Assembly: GCF_004364245.1 (NCBI RefSeq)
Contig: NZ_SOAV01000009.1
Coordinates: 124,001-188,000 of the forward strand
Reading direction: 5' to 3'
Length of the DNA stretch: 64,000 bases
Origin: Streptomyces sp. BK208
GTDB lineage: Bacteria; Actinomycetota; Actinomycetes; Streptomycetales; Streptomycetaceae
Shown here: positions 33,373 to 41,552 of the stretch, one piece after another
How the letters are laid out: each line of letters opens with the position of its first letter
Numbering within the stretch: the first letter of the stretch is position 1
The notes under the pieces: model-generated
The model's database searches: none
The model's input: only the letters and a program-made list of their open reading frames with translations
What the model was told of the DNA's origin: nothing
Made by a program: the position numbers and the translations under genes

Positions 33373-34728
33373 ATGACCCCTCAGCCCTCCCCCCAGGCCG
33401 GCGCCGCCGTGAAGGCCGCGGACCGCGCGCACGTCTTCCACTCATGGTCAGCGCAAGAGCTGATCGACCCGCTCGCCGTCGCCGGCGCCGAGGGGTCGTA
33501 CTTCTGGGACTACGAAGGCAAGCGCTACCTCGACTTCTCCAGCGGACTCGTCTACACCAACATCGGCTACCAGCACCCCAAGGTCGTCGCCGCGATCCAG
33601 GAGCAGGCGGCGAAGATGACGACGTTCGCTCCCGCCTTCGCCGTCGAGGCGCGCTCGGAGGCGGCCCGGCTGATCGCCGAGCGGACGCCCGGCGACCTGG
33701 ACAAGATCTTCTTCACCAACGGCGGCGCCGACGCCGTCGAGCACGCCCTGCGCATGGCCCGGCTGCACACCGGCCGCCCCAAGGTGCTCTCCGCGTACCG
33801 CTCGTACCACGGCGGCACCCAGCAGGCCGTGAACCTCACCGGTGACCCGCGCCGCTGGGCCTCCGACAGCGGCACGGCCGGGGTCGTGCACTTCTGGGCG
33901 CCGTTCCTGTACCGCTCGCGCTTCTACGCCGAGACGGAGGAGCAGGAGTGCGCGCGGGCGCTGGAGCACCTGGAGACGACGATCGCCTTCGAGGGCCCGG
34001 GGACGGTCGCCGCGATCGTGCTGGAGACGGTCCCGGGCACCGCGGGGATCATGATGCCGCCGGCCGGCTACCTGGCCGGGGTGCGCGAGATCTGCGACAA
34101 GTACGGCATCGTCTTCGTGCTGGACGAGGTCATGGCCGGTTTCGGACGCACCGGCACCTGGTTCGCGGCCGACCTGTACGACGTCGTGCCCGACCTGATG
34201 ACCTTCGCCAAGGGCGTGAACTCGGGGTACGTGCCCCTGGGCGGCGTCGCGATCTCCGGTGAGATCGCCGCGACCTTCGCCGAGCGGCCCTACCCGGGCG
34301 GGCTGACCTACTCCGGGCACCCGCTGGCCTGCGCCGCCGCCGTCGCCACGATCAACGTGATGGCGGAGGAGGGTGTGGTCGAGCACGCCGCCCGGCTCGG
34401 CGGCGAGGTCGTCGAGCCGGCGCTGCGGGAGCTGGCCGAGCGCCACCCGTGCGTGGGCGAGGTGCGCGGGACCGGCATGTTCTGGGCGCTGGAGCTGGTG
34501 CGGAACCGGGAGACCCGGGAGCCGCTGGTGCCCTACAACGCGACCGGCCAGGCGGCCACCCCCATGTCCGCGTTCGCCGCCTCCGCCAAGGCCCACGGCC
34601 TGTGGCCGTTCGTGAACATGAACCGCACCCACGTGGTCCCGCCGTGCAACATCACCGAGGCGGAGCTGAAGGAGGGCCTCACGGCCCTCGACGCGGCACT
34701 GTCCGTGGCGGACGAGTACACGCGGTAG
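33373..34728 (+). CDS. class-III PLP-dependent aminotransferase
   Basis: A 451-aa fold-type I aminotransferase of the omega/GABA-like class III. Visible are the substrate region SSGLVYTNIGYQHP near 52-65, FFTNGGADAVEHALRMAR near 112-129, the cofactor Asp in FVLDEVMAGFGRTG near 246-259, and the PLP-binding Lys in TFAKGVNSG near 277-285. It transfers amino groups from omega-amino or amino-acid donors; the precise substrate is not evident. The start at 33373 is chosen because the frame upstream runs antisense through the kinase gene. A GntR regulator gene follows 154 nt downstream. Confidence 0.93.
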   Translation: MTPQPSPQAGAAVKAADRAHVFHSWSAQELIDPLAVAGAEGSYFWDYEGKRYLDFSSGLVYTNIGYQHPKVVAAIQEQAAKMTTFAPAFAVEARSEAARLIAERTPGDLDKIFFTNGGADAVEHALRMARLHTGRPKVLSAYRSYHGGTQQAVNLTGDPRRWASDSGTAGVVHFWAPFLYRSRFYAETEEQECARALEHLETTIAFEGPGTVAAIVLETVPGTAGIMMPPAGYLAGVREICDKYGIVFVLDEVMAGFGRTGTWFAADLYDVVPDLMTFAKGVNSGYVPLGGVAISGEIAATFAERPYPGGLTYSGHPLACAAAVATINVMAEEGVVEHAARLGGEVVEPALRELAERHPCVGEVRGTGMFWALELVRNRETREPLVPYNATGQAATPMSAFAASAKAHGLWPFVNMNRTHVVPPCNITEAELKEGLTALDAALSVADEYTR

Positions 34729-34756
34729 CCGGGGCGGGGCAGGGGGTCCGAGCGCG

Positions 34757-34795
34757 TAGGGTTGCGTGCTCGTACGCGGTAGACATGTGTACGAG
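34757..34795 (+). promoter_or_regulatory. GntR-gene promoter -10 with overlapping inverted repeat
   Basis: TAGGGT (34757-34762) is followed 6 nt later by the inverted repeat CTCGTAC-N13-GTACGAG (34769-34795), which covers the expected transcription start. A bound dimer there would block initiation. Confidence 0.55.
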
Positions 34796-34882
34796 TACGC
34801 CCCCGAACGTCGCTCCCGGACGCGTCACCTCCCCCACGACGCTCCGGCCGGCGCCCCGGACCCGACGAGGAGACGCCCGCCC

Positions 34883-35575
34883 ATGCCCGGCCCCAGCGCC
34901 ACCGGTGCCGTCACGCGCAGCACCCTGCGGCGGCAGATCGCCGACGCGCTCCGCGACGAGGTGCTGGCCGGGCGGCTCCAGCCGGGGCAGGAGTTCACGG
35001 TCAAGGAGATCGCCGAGCAGTACGGGGTGTCCGCGACGCCGGTGCGCGAGGCCCTGGTCGACCTGTCCGCGCAGGGGCTCCTCGACGCCGACCACCACCG
35101 CGGCTTCCGCGTCCACGAGTACTCGGCCGACGACTTCCGCGGCATGATCGAGGCCCGCAGCCTGGTGACCGACGGGATGTTCCTCGCCCTCGCCGCCGAC
35201 CTGCCGGACCCGGCCGACCCGCGCATCGCCGCCGCCCTCGCCGGGGTCCGCCGACGCGGCGAGGAGGCCCAGCGCGCCGCCGCGGCCGGGGACCTGACCG
35301 TCCTGATCGGCTACGACCTGCGCTACTGGCGCGAACTGGCCGCCCTCTTCGGCAATCCCTACCTCTCCGACTTCCTGCACCGGCTGCGTGTGCAGAGCTG
35401 GGTGTGCACGGTGCAGCACCTGCGCCGGCTCAGCGAGCTGCGCGGCGCGCTGTGGTCCGGGCACACCGAACTGGTCGACGCCCTCGCCCGCCGTGACGTC
35501 CCCGGCGCCCGCGCGCTGGTCGACGCGTACAACGGCCACTCGCTCGCCCTCATCGAGAGCCTCACGGCGGGATGA
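34883..35575 (+). CDS. GntR-family transcriptional regulator (FadR/FCD type)
   Basis: A 230-aa regulator: a winged-helix N-terminus (about 14-75: LRRQIADALRDEVLAGRLQPGQEFTVKEIAEQYGVSATPVREAL) and a helical FCD effector domain (about 90-225) with the metal-type His/Asp positions (DLRYWRELAAL, GHTELVDALARRD). The ATG at 34883 follows GAGGAG. A long leader (about 110 nt) separates it from the promoter and operator at 34757-34795, so autoregulation is likely. It may also control the aminotransferase upstream, but that is only positional inference. Confidence 0.9.
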   Translation: MPGPSATGAVTRSTLRRQIADALRDEVLAGRLQPGQEFTVKEIAEQYGVSATPVREALVDLSAQGLLDADHHRGFRVHEYSADDFRGMIEARSLVTDGMFLALAADLPDPADPRIAAALAGVRRRGEEAQRAAAAGDLTVLIGYDLRYWRELAALFGNPYLSDFLHRLRVQSWVCTVQHLRRLSELRGALWSGHTELVDALARRDVPGARALVDAYNGHSLALIESLTAG

Positions 35576-35681
35576 CCAACGCCGGACGTGTCGTGGTCGG
35601 GCCCCAGATGGGTATGGGACCTGCACGCAACACGCACCGACTACGCTGCCCTGACCACCGTGCTGTGTGAGGAGCCCTCTT

Positions 35682-36332
35682 TTGGCCTGTGACCTGTGGC
35701 TGGTACCGCTCGTCGATGTCTTGTGCCACACGCCGGACAACCCGTTCGCCGAGGAACTCGCGCAATACGACAAGGTGCTGGCCGAGGCCGGGCTGCCGCC
35801 GGTGCCCGTGTACCAGTACATGCCGGGTCTGTCCGGCGAGGTCGCGCCGGTGGCCGGTTTCGACTACGACGCACTGCATTTCCTGCGCCGGGCGTACCTC
35901 CTTCAGGTGTGCGGCCTTCCGGTGACCCCGGTGGACGAACTCGGCGGCGACTACGAGCAGTTGTTGGAGATGTTCGAGTCGACGGCCCAGCAGTCCCACC
36001 TCGTCTGGCACTACGACCACGCCGGTGCCTACGTCCCGGTCGACTTCCCGCACCCGCTCGCCAACGACGAACTCCTCGCCGGCGGCGGCCCGCTGGGCTC
36101 CGCGCACACCCTGCTGCGGGAACTGGAGTCCGTCGCCCCGGCCCTCGGCATCGACCCGGCCAACCCCCCGGCCCCGCCGCAGCCGCCGCTCGCCCCGACG
36201 GAGCTGGAGGAACCGGCCGTTCCCGCGCCGTACGACTCCAGCCCGTTCGCCCGGGAGCGCCATGTGTGGCTGGGCCTGCACGCGGCGGCGACGCGGAGCC
36301 TGGCGCAGGGGTCGATGATCGTCTTCAGCTGA
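35682..36332 (+). CDS. hypothetical protein, conserved actinomycete type
   Basis: A 216-aa acidic soluble protein. Nothing catalytic is recognised; it has an aromatic-rich N-terminal half (WLVPLVDVLCHTPDNPFAEELAQY) and a Pro-rich loop (about 163-185). The start is taken as the TTG at 35682, with GAGGAG 7 nt upstream at 35669-35674; a GTG at 35667 would overlap that ribosome site. TACGCT at 35642-35647 is a plausible -10, giving a short leader. Its stop shares a small hairpin with the convergent gene that follows. Confidence 0.7.
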   Translation: MACDLWLVPLVDVLCHTPDNPFAEELAQYDKVLAEAGLPPVPVYQYMPGLSGEVAPVAGFDYDALHFLRRAYLLQVCGLPVTPVDELGGDYEQLLEMFESTAQQSHLVWHYDHAGAYVPVDFPHPLANDELLAGGGPLGSAHTLLRELESVAPALGIDPANPPAPPQPPLAPTELEEPAVPAPYDSSPFARERHVWLGLHAAATRSLAQGSMIVFS

Positions 36333-36344
36333 CCCCTCGGGTCA
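36330..36344. terminator. small hairpin spanning both stop codons
   Basis: TGACCC-ctc-GGGTCA, a perfect 6-bp stem. The left arm begins with the stop of the plus-strand gene and the right arm ends with the stop of the minus-strand gene. Confidence 0.35.
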
Positions 36345-36632
36345 CCGGAGTCCGTGGAGGCCGAGGGACAGATCCTCGGCGTTCATGATCGGGCAGACCT
36401 CGATCTCGGCCTTCAACTCGCTGAAGAACGGCTCACCGATCCGGGGCATGTCCGAGTTGTTCTGCATGTCGAACACCAGCAGGGCCGTCCGGCGTCCACC
36501 GAGGGCGCCGAAGTAGGCGGCCTCCGGCTTGATGTCGTCGAGCATCTTCCTCATGGCGTCCTGCATCCTGCCGCTACGGATCAGTTCGTTCGACGTCTCC
36601 GTGTCCATCGTCGCCTTGAGCAGCATGCGCAT
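36342..36632 (-). CDS. DUF3303-like small protein
   Basis: A 96-aa protein with a ferredoxin-like alpha/beta pattern (MRMLLKATMDTETSNELIRSG, AAYFGALGGRRTALLVFDM, FFSELKAEIEVCPIM), resembling small DUF3303-type proteins. The ATG at 36632 is chosen because AGAAGG sits 8 nt upstream; the in-frame GTG at 36641 would overlap that site. No function is known. It is convergent with the preceding hypothetical gene. Confidence 0.75.
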   Translation of the reverse strand: MRMLLKATMDTETSNELIRSGRMQDAMRKMLDDIKPEAAYFGALGGRRTALLVFDMQNNSDMPRIGEPFFSELKAEIEVCPIMNAEDLSLGLHGLR

Positions 36633-36740
36633 CGCACTCACCTTCTTACACCGACGCGACGCGTGAAGCCTCGTCTCCAGCCTATGCCCGCGGGGTGCGG
36701 CCCGCTCAGCCGATCCGGCTCCGCGACCGACGTGGCCCCG

Positions 36741-36941
36741 TCACCGCACCAGAGTGATCCCCGGCGGCCACAGCACCCCGTCGGCCAGCAGCAGCGACGG
36801 TCCCAGGTGGACGGGGCACACCCGCAGCGGCGCCCGCAGGTGCCGGGCGACCTCGAAGCGGGCGGGGTCGCCGCAGTCGCCGGGCCCGGTCTCGCCGCCG
36901 TACGGGCCCCGGCAGACAGCGGCGCGGTCACGGTCGGTCAT
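36741..36941 (-). CDS. small Cys/His-containing hypothetical protein
   Basis: A 66-aa frame with Cys-x(n)-Cys and VCPVHLG, codon usage like its neighbours and no overlapping competitor. The pattern could bind zinc. There is no strong ribosome site; the start may be the ATG at 36941 or at 36959. Existence as a gene is likely but not certain. Confidence 0.5.
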   Translation of the reverse strand: MTDRDRAAVCRGPYGGETGPGDCGDPARFEVARHLRAPLRVCPVHLGPSLLLADGVLWPPGITLVR

Positions 36942-36999
36942 GCCCCGATCCGACACCACCGCACGCGTCGCCGCCCGGCGGAGGGGGCCGAACGAAGGG

Positions 37000-37491
37000 C
37001 TACAGCGTGGTGTCGGCGTCGTCCAGGCCGATGCACTTGCGCTCCTGCGGGAGCCACTTCACGGCGGGGTCCAGGGCGGCGAGGATGCCGCCCACCTCCT
37101 CGCGCGGACCGGAGTACGTGAACTCCACGGCCGGTGAGCGGCCGTACGTGCGCAGCACGCTCACGCCGTCGCGCTTGAGCCGGGCCTCGTCCAGGACCCA
37201 GTCGACACCGTCCGCCGTGACGCAGAGGTTGACGTTCGGCTGGAGTTCCTCGGCGCCGCAGCGGAACACCGCCTTCTGGCCGCCCCAGGACGCGACGCCG
37301 TCGCCGAGGGCCCAGTCGCGCGAGGCGCCGGGTATGCCGTCCGGGAGGCGGGAGACCACCTTGCCGCACTTGGGGTCGTCGGCGTGCGGGGCCGCGGAGA
37401 CGCGGTGGCCGTCGACGTAGAAGGCGCCCCCCGTCACGGCGACGGCCGCCACGGCCAGCCAGATCCACGTCCGGGTGGTGGGCTTCCGCAT
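37000..37491 (-). CDS. DUF3515-family membrane-anchored protein
   Basis: A 163-aa protein with one N-terminal membrane helix (about 8-26: TWIWLAVAAVAVTGGAFYV) and an extracytoplasmic domain matching DUF3515: DPKCGKVVSRLP near 39-50, the ASWGGQKAVFRCG strand near 67-79, NLCVTADGVDWVL and TYGRSPAVEF, and a terminal RKCIG cysteine. The four cysteines suggest two disulphides outside the membrane. It lies downstream of purA, separated by a strong hairpin. The function of the family is unknown. Confidence 0.85.
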   Translation of the reverse strand: MRKPTTRTWIWLAVAAVAVTGGAFYVDGHRVSAAPHADDPKCGKVVSRLPDGIPGASRDWALGDGVASWGGQKAVFRCGAEELQPNVNLCVTADGVDWVLDEARLKRDGVSVLRTYGRSPAVEFTYSGPREEVGGILAALDPAVKWLPQERKCIGLDDADTTL

Positions 37492-37581
37492 GTTCCGCTC
37501 GCTCCGTGCTGTCCGTGGTGGTCGTGCCGTCCGTGTTGTCCGGCTCCTGCCGGTCCGGCCAGCGTATCCGCCGCCCGCACG

Positions 37582-37619
37582 CCGACGGCCGGGACCCCGT
37601 GCGGGGCCCCGGCCGTCGG
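37582..37619 (-). terminator. strong hairpin downstream of purA
   Basis: CCGACGGCCGGG pairs perfectly with CCCGGCCGTCGG, continued by a CCCC/GGGG inner stem with one mismatch and a GTGC loop. It lies 27 nt past the purA stop. Confidence 0.75.
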
Positions 37620-37645
37620 TGCGCGAACGCGGTGCGCGGGCGGTT

Positions 37646-38929
37646 CTACAGGAAGGAGTTGATCTCGATCGTCTCGTCCCGGCCCGGGCCGACGCCGATC
37701 GCGGAGATCGGGGCGCCGGACATCTCCTCCAGGGCCTTGACGTACGCCTGGGCGTTCTTCGGCAGGTCGGAGAACGACTTCGCCTTGGTGATGTCCTCGC
37801 TCCAGCCGGGCAGCGTCTCGTACACCGGCTTCGCGTGGTGGAAGTCGGACTGCGAGTACGGCAGCTCCTCGACGCGCTTGCCGTCGATCTCGTACGCCAC
37901 GCAGACCGGGATCTGCTCCCAGCCGGTGAGGACGTCGAGCTTGGTGAGGAAGAAGTCGGTGAGCCCGTTGACGCGGGTGGCGTACCGGGCGATCACCGCG
38001 TCGAACCAGCCGCAGCGCCGGTCACGGCCGGTGGTGACGCCGCGCTCGCCGCCGATGCGGCGCAGGGCCTCGCCGTCCTCGTCGAACAGCTCCGTCGGGA
38101 AGGGGCCGGCGCCCACGCGGGTCGTGTACGCCTTGAGGATGCCGATGACCCGGCTGATCTTCGTCGGGCCCACGCCGGCGCCGGTGCAGGCGCCGCCCGC
38201 GGTCGGGTTCGACGAGGTGACGAAGGGGTACGTGCCGTGGTCGATGTCCAGGAGCGTGCCCTGGCCGCCCTCGAAGAGGACCACCTTGTCGTCGTCGAGG
38301 GCCTGGTTGAGGACCAGGACGGTGTCGGCGACGTACGGGGCGAGCTTGTCCGCGTAGCCCAGCAGCTCCTCGACGACCTGGCCGGTGGCGATGGCGCGGC
38401 GGTTGTAGAGCTTGGTGAGCATCTGGTTCTTGACGTCGAGCGCCGCCTCGACCTTCTGGGTGAGGATCGACTCGTCGTAGAGGTCCTGGACCCGGATGCC
38501 GACGCGGTTGATCTTGTCGGCGTAGGTGGGACCGATGCCGCGACCGGTGGTACCGATCTTGCGCTTGCCGAGGAAGCGTTCCGTCACCTTGTCGACGGTG
38601 ACGTTGTACGGCGTGATGATGTGAGCGTTGCCGCTGATCAGGAGCTTGGACGTGTCGACGCCGCGCTCGTTCAGCCCGCTCAGCTCGGAGAACAGGACCG
38701 ACGGGTCGACGACGACGCCGTTGCCGATGACCGGCGTGCAGCCGGGGGAGAGAATCCCGGAAGGGAGCAGGTGCAGGGCGTACTTCTGGTCGCCCACGAC
38801 TACCGTGTGGCCGGCGTTGTTGCCGCCCTGGTAGCGCACCACATAGTCGACGGAACCACCGAGCAGGTCCGTCGCCTTTCCCTTGCCTTCGTCACCCCAC
38901 TGAGCACCGAGCAGCACAAGTGCGGGCAC
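37646..38929 (-). CDS. purA: adenylosuccinate synthetase
   Basis: A 427-aa PurA, which joins IMP and aspartate with GTP hydrolysis in AMP synthesis. Signatures: GAQWGDEGKGK near 8-18 with the catalytic Asp, YQGGNNAGHTVV near 33-44, GTTGRGIGP near 125-133, and the nucleotide-specific TKLDVLTGW near 325-333. The start is a GTG with GGAAGGGG upstream. It is divergent from a diacylglycerol-kinase-like gene, and a hairpin-forming repeat (39054-39081) sits in the shared upstream region. Monocistronic by context. Confidence 0.97.
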   Translation of the reverse strand: MPALVLLGAQWGDEGKGKATDLLGGSVDYVVRYQGGNNAGHTVVVGDQKYALHLLPSGILSPGCTPVIGNGVVVDPSVLFSELSGLNERGVDTSKLLISGNAHIITPYNVTVDKVTERFLGKRKIGTTGRGIGPTYADKINRVGIRVQDLYDESILTQKVEAALDVKNQMLTKLYNRRAIATGQVVEELLGYADKLAPYVADTVLVLNQALDDDKVVLFEGGQGTLLDIDHGTYPFVTSSNPTAGGACTGAGVGPTKISRVIGILKAYTTRVGAGPFPTELFDEDGEALRRIGGERGVTTGRDRRCGWFDAVIARYATRVNGLTDFFLTKLDVLTGWEQIPVCVAYEIDGKRVEELPYSQSDFHHAKPVYETLPGWSEDITKAKSFSDLPKNAQAYVKALEEMSGAPISAIGVGPGRDETIEINSFL

Positions 38930-39053
38930 GCGCGTACACCCCTTCCGGGCGGGGCATGTCCATGGTCGAGGGCGTATGCGACGGATTTCCGCCACGTACA
39001 CCGCGACCGTCGTTGGCCGCCAACCGTCGGACCGGGTGCCCCGGAATAGACGA

Positions 39054-39081
39054 AGCCCCTGGCGCAACAGCGCAAGGGGCT
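39054..39081. other. stem-loop in the purA/DAGK-like divergent region
   Basis: AGCCCCT-G-GCGC, loop AACA, GCGC-A-AGGGGCT: an 11-bp stem with one mismatch and a 4-nt loop. It lies 34 nt before the DAGK-like start and 125 nt before the purA start. It could be a leader hairpin or a terminator of an upstream transcript. Confidence 0.5.
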
Positions 39082-39114
39082 CTTGCACCAAGATGCTACC
39101 CGAGGAAGCGAGGC

Positions 39115-40020
39115 ATGGCCGAGGTGGCGACTTCCGCGAGCTCTTCCGCGAACTCATCCGCGAGGTCCGATCCGCTTCTGGTGGTCGTCGATCCGGTCGC
39201 CCGACGGACGGACGGGGAGTCCGTCCGGATCGCGAAAGACGTGCTCAGCGCGGGTGCGTCGCACACGAAGGTGTGTCTGCCCGACGGTCCGGAGGAGTTC
39301 GCACGGGCGCTCGGGCGACGCGGTTCGCGGCGTCCGGTGGTGGTCGGGGACGACAGCACGCTGCTGCGCGCCGTCGCCCTGCTGCACCGCCAGCGGGAGC
39401 TGGCGGAGTGCGCGCTGTCGATGGTGCCGGTGGGCCCGGCGCTCGGCCTCGCCCGCTCGCTGGGGCTGCCGACGGGCGCCGTGGCGGCGGCTCGGACCGT
39501 CCTCGACGGTGCGGAACGGCGCCTCGACCTGCTCGTCGACGACAGTGACGGGGTGGTGCTCGGGACGGTGGCGATTCCGCCGCTCCCGGTGCCGGTACCG
39601 GGACGGGAGGACCCGGTGTCCGGCCCCGGTGGACCGGCGTCGTTCCGTCCCTGGCTGCGGACCTGCCAGTCGCTCGTCCGGACGCTGGCGTCCTCGCGTC
39701 CGGCCCGCACCGCTCTCGTGCCGGGGGCGGCCGGTCCGGCGCGGCTGCGGGTGGAGGTGGACGGCTCGACGCTGGTCGACCTGGACCAGCCGGTCGAGGG
39801 GGTGTCGGTGACGCCGGGCGCGGCGGGGGCGGCCGTGGTGGAGGTACGGCCGCTGTCGGTGGGCGCCCAGGCGTCGCCGCTGACCGTGAGCGGGCGGACG
39901 GTGACCGTGTCGGGGGCGCACTTCCGGTACCGGGCCGACGCGGTGGTGTGCGGGCCGGTGGGGACCCGGACGTGGGTGGCGCGCGAGGGGGCGTGGGGGC
40001 TGACGCTGCCGGCGACCTGA
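39115..40020 (+). CDS. diacylglycerol-kinase-like protein with degenerate nucleotide motif
   Basis: A 301-aa protein with the lipid/diacylglycerol-kinase catalytic-domain architecture: an N-terminal Rossmann-like half (about 20-130) and a beta-rich second half. The hallmark GGDGT loop of active kinases is replaced by VGDDST near 77-82, and the usual PxGTGNDFA is replaced by PVGPALGLA near 108-116. This suggests loss of kinase activity or a shifted substrate. The ATG at 39115 follows GAGGAAG. It is divergent from purA and convergent with the GbsR gene. The activity is unproven. Confidence 0.78.
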   Translation: MAEVATSASSSANSSARSDPLLVVVDPVARRTDGESVRIAKDVLSAGASHTKVCLPDGPEEFARALGRRGSRRPVVVGDDSTLLRAVALLHRQRELAECALSMVPVGPALGLARSLGLPTGAVAAARTVLDGAERRLDLLVDDSDGVVLGTVAIPPLPVPVPGREDPVSGPGGPASFRPWLRTCQSLVRTLASSRPARTALVPGAAGPARLRVEVDGSTLVDLDQPVEGVSVTPGAAGAAVVEVRPLSVGAQASPLTVSGRTVTVSGAHFRYRADAVVCGPVGTRTWVAREGAWGLTLPAT

Positions 40021-40054
40021 GCGGCGGGGTCAGCGGCAGGCGGTGGTGGTGGTG

Positions 40055-40561
40055 TCACCCCTGCCCGAAGGTCTTCTCCCGGTGTTCGCGCCAGCGTTCC
40101 ATCATGGCCGCGATCTCCCCTTCGACGAACTCGAAGAAGGCGAGCGTCTCGGCCATGCGCCGGCCCGCCGGGGTGTCGACGCCGAGGCTGGTGACGCCCT
40201 CGCGCAGGGCGCCCTCCCACCGCTTGAGGACGGCCTCCCGGTTGGTGAGCGCCTCGTACCACTGGTTGCTGTGCACCCGGTAGCGCTCCCGGCGTGAACC
40301 GGGTTCGCGCTCGCGCGCGACCATGTGCTGCTGCGCGAGGTAGCGCACGGCGCCGGAGACGCCGGCCGGACTGACCCGGAGGCTCTCGCCCAGCTCCGCC
40401 GAGGTCAGCGAGCCCGAGTCGGAGGCCAGCAGCGCGGCGAAGACCCGGGCCGGCATGCGCTGCATCCCGGCCTCGACGAGCTGGGCCGCGAAGCCCTCCA
40501 CGAACTTCGACACCGCTTCGGGGTCGCGCCCCGCTTCCGCCTGACCCGCTGACTGCCTCAT
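40055..40561 (-). CDS. GbsR/MarR-type winged-helix transcriptional regulator
   Basis: A 168-aa regulator with a winged helix at about 30-110 (MPARVFAALLASDSGSLTSAELGESLRVSPAGVSGAVRYLAQQ) and a C-terminal helical dimerisation tail. The ATG at 40561 is used, with GGTGAGGG about 10 nt upstream. It is divergent from an ABC-2 exporter operon with only 73 bp between them, which holds an AT-rich imperfect palindrome. The classic arrangement predicts that it represses the exporter and itself until a ligand binds. Confidence 0.9.
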   Translation of the reverse strand: MRQSAGQAEAGRDPEAVSKFVEGFAAQLVEAGMQRMPARVFAALLASDSGSLTSAELGESLRVSPAGVSGAVRYLAQQHMVAREREPGSRRERYRVHSNQWYEALTNREAVLKRWEGALREGVTSLGVDTPAGRRMAETLAFFEFVEGEIAAMMERWREHREKTFGQG

Positions 40562-40589
40562 CCTCCGATCATCCCTCACCTCTTGACGG

Positions 40590-40615
40590 TTTCTTAACTT
40601 CACAAACTTCTGAAA
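40590..40615. promoter_or_regulatory. AT-rich 26-bp imperfect palindrome, putative regulator operator
   Basis: TTTCTTAACTTCA and CAAACTTCTGAAA halves: 8 of 13 positions are dyad-symmetric (TTTC/GAAA ends). It is markedly AT-rich in a GC-rich context, 20 bp from the ABC start and 29 bp from the regulator start. Confidence 0.5.
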
Positions 40616-40634
40616 GAAGCGTACTTTCCGAATC

Positions 40635-41552
40635 ATGACGAAGGCAATCAGCGTCTCCGGACTCCACAAGTCGTTCGGACGCACGCGCGCGCTGGACGGG
40701 CTCGACCTGGAGGTCGAGACCGGTGAGGTGCACGGTTTCCTCGGCCCCAACGGAGCCGGCAAGTCCACCACCATCCGCGTCCTGCTCGGCCTGCTGCGCG
40801 CCGACCGCGGCGCCGCGCAGGTGCTCGGCCGCGACCCGTGGGCGGACGCGGTGCAGGCACACCGCCGGATCGCGTACGTCCCGGGCGACGTGACGCTGTG
40901 GCGCAACCTCTCCGGCGGCGAGGTCATCGACCTCTACGGCCGGCTGCGCGGCGGACTGGACCCCCGCCGCCGCGCGGACCTGGTCGAGCGCTTCGAACTC
41001 GACCCGACCAAGAAGGGCCGCACGTACTCCAAGGGCAACCGGCAGAAGGTGGCCCTGGTGGCCGCCTTCGCCTCCGACGTCGACCTGCTGATCCTCGACG
41101 AGCCCACCTCCGGACTCGACCCCCTGATGGAGGAGGTCTTCCGGCGCTGCGTGGAGGAGGAACGCGAGCGCGGGCGGACGGTGCTGCTCTCCTCCCACAT
41201 CCTCAGCGAGGTCGAGGAGCTGTGCGACCGGGTCAGCATCATCCGCAAGGGGCAGACCGTCGAGAGCGGCTCGCTCGCCGACCTGCGCCACCTCACCCGG
41301 ACCAGCGTCACCGCCGAACTCGCGGCCGCCCCGAACGGGCTCGCGCGGCTGCCGGGCGTGCACGACCTCGACGTCCGCGGCCACCGGGTCCGGCTCCAGG
41401 TGGACACCGGCGAGCTGGACGCCGTGCTCAGGTCGCTGAGCGAGACGGGCGTGCGGTCGCTGACGTCCACGCCGCCGACGCTGGAGGAGCTGTTCCTGCG
41501 TCACTACCGAACCGGGGACGCGGAGTCCGGTGCGGAGGTGACGGCACGATGA
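40635..41552 (+). CDS. ABC transporter ATP-binding protein (ABC-2 type exporter)
   Basis: A 305-aa ATPase subunit: Walker A GPNGAGKST at 37-45, signature-like YSKGNRQKVALVAAF near 134-148 (a YSKGNRQK variant of LSGGQ), Walker B LLILDEPTSG near 153-162, H-loop SSHILSE. The C-terminal tail (about 225-305) is the accessory region seen in antibiotic/antimicrobial exporters. It energises efflux through the membrane protein encoded next; the stop and the next ATG overlap (ATGA). It is controlled probably by the divergent GbsR-type regulator. Confidence 0.94.
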   Translation: MTKAISVSGLHKSFGRTRALDGLDLEVETGEVHGFLGPNGAGKSTTIRVLLGLLRADRGAAQVLGRDPWADAVQAHRRIAYVPGDVTLWRNLSGGEVIDLYGRLRGGLDPRRRADLVERFELDPTKKGRTYSKGNRQKVALVAAFASDVDLLILDEPTSGLDPLMEEVFRRCVEEERERGRTVLLSSHILSEVEELCDRVSIIRKGQTVESGSLADLRHLTRTSVTAELAAAPNGLARLPGVHDLDVRGHRVRLQVDTGELDAVLRSLSETGVRSLTSTPPTLEELFLRHYRTGDAESGAEVTAR

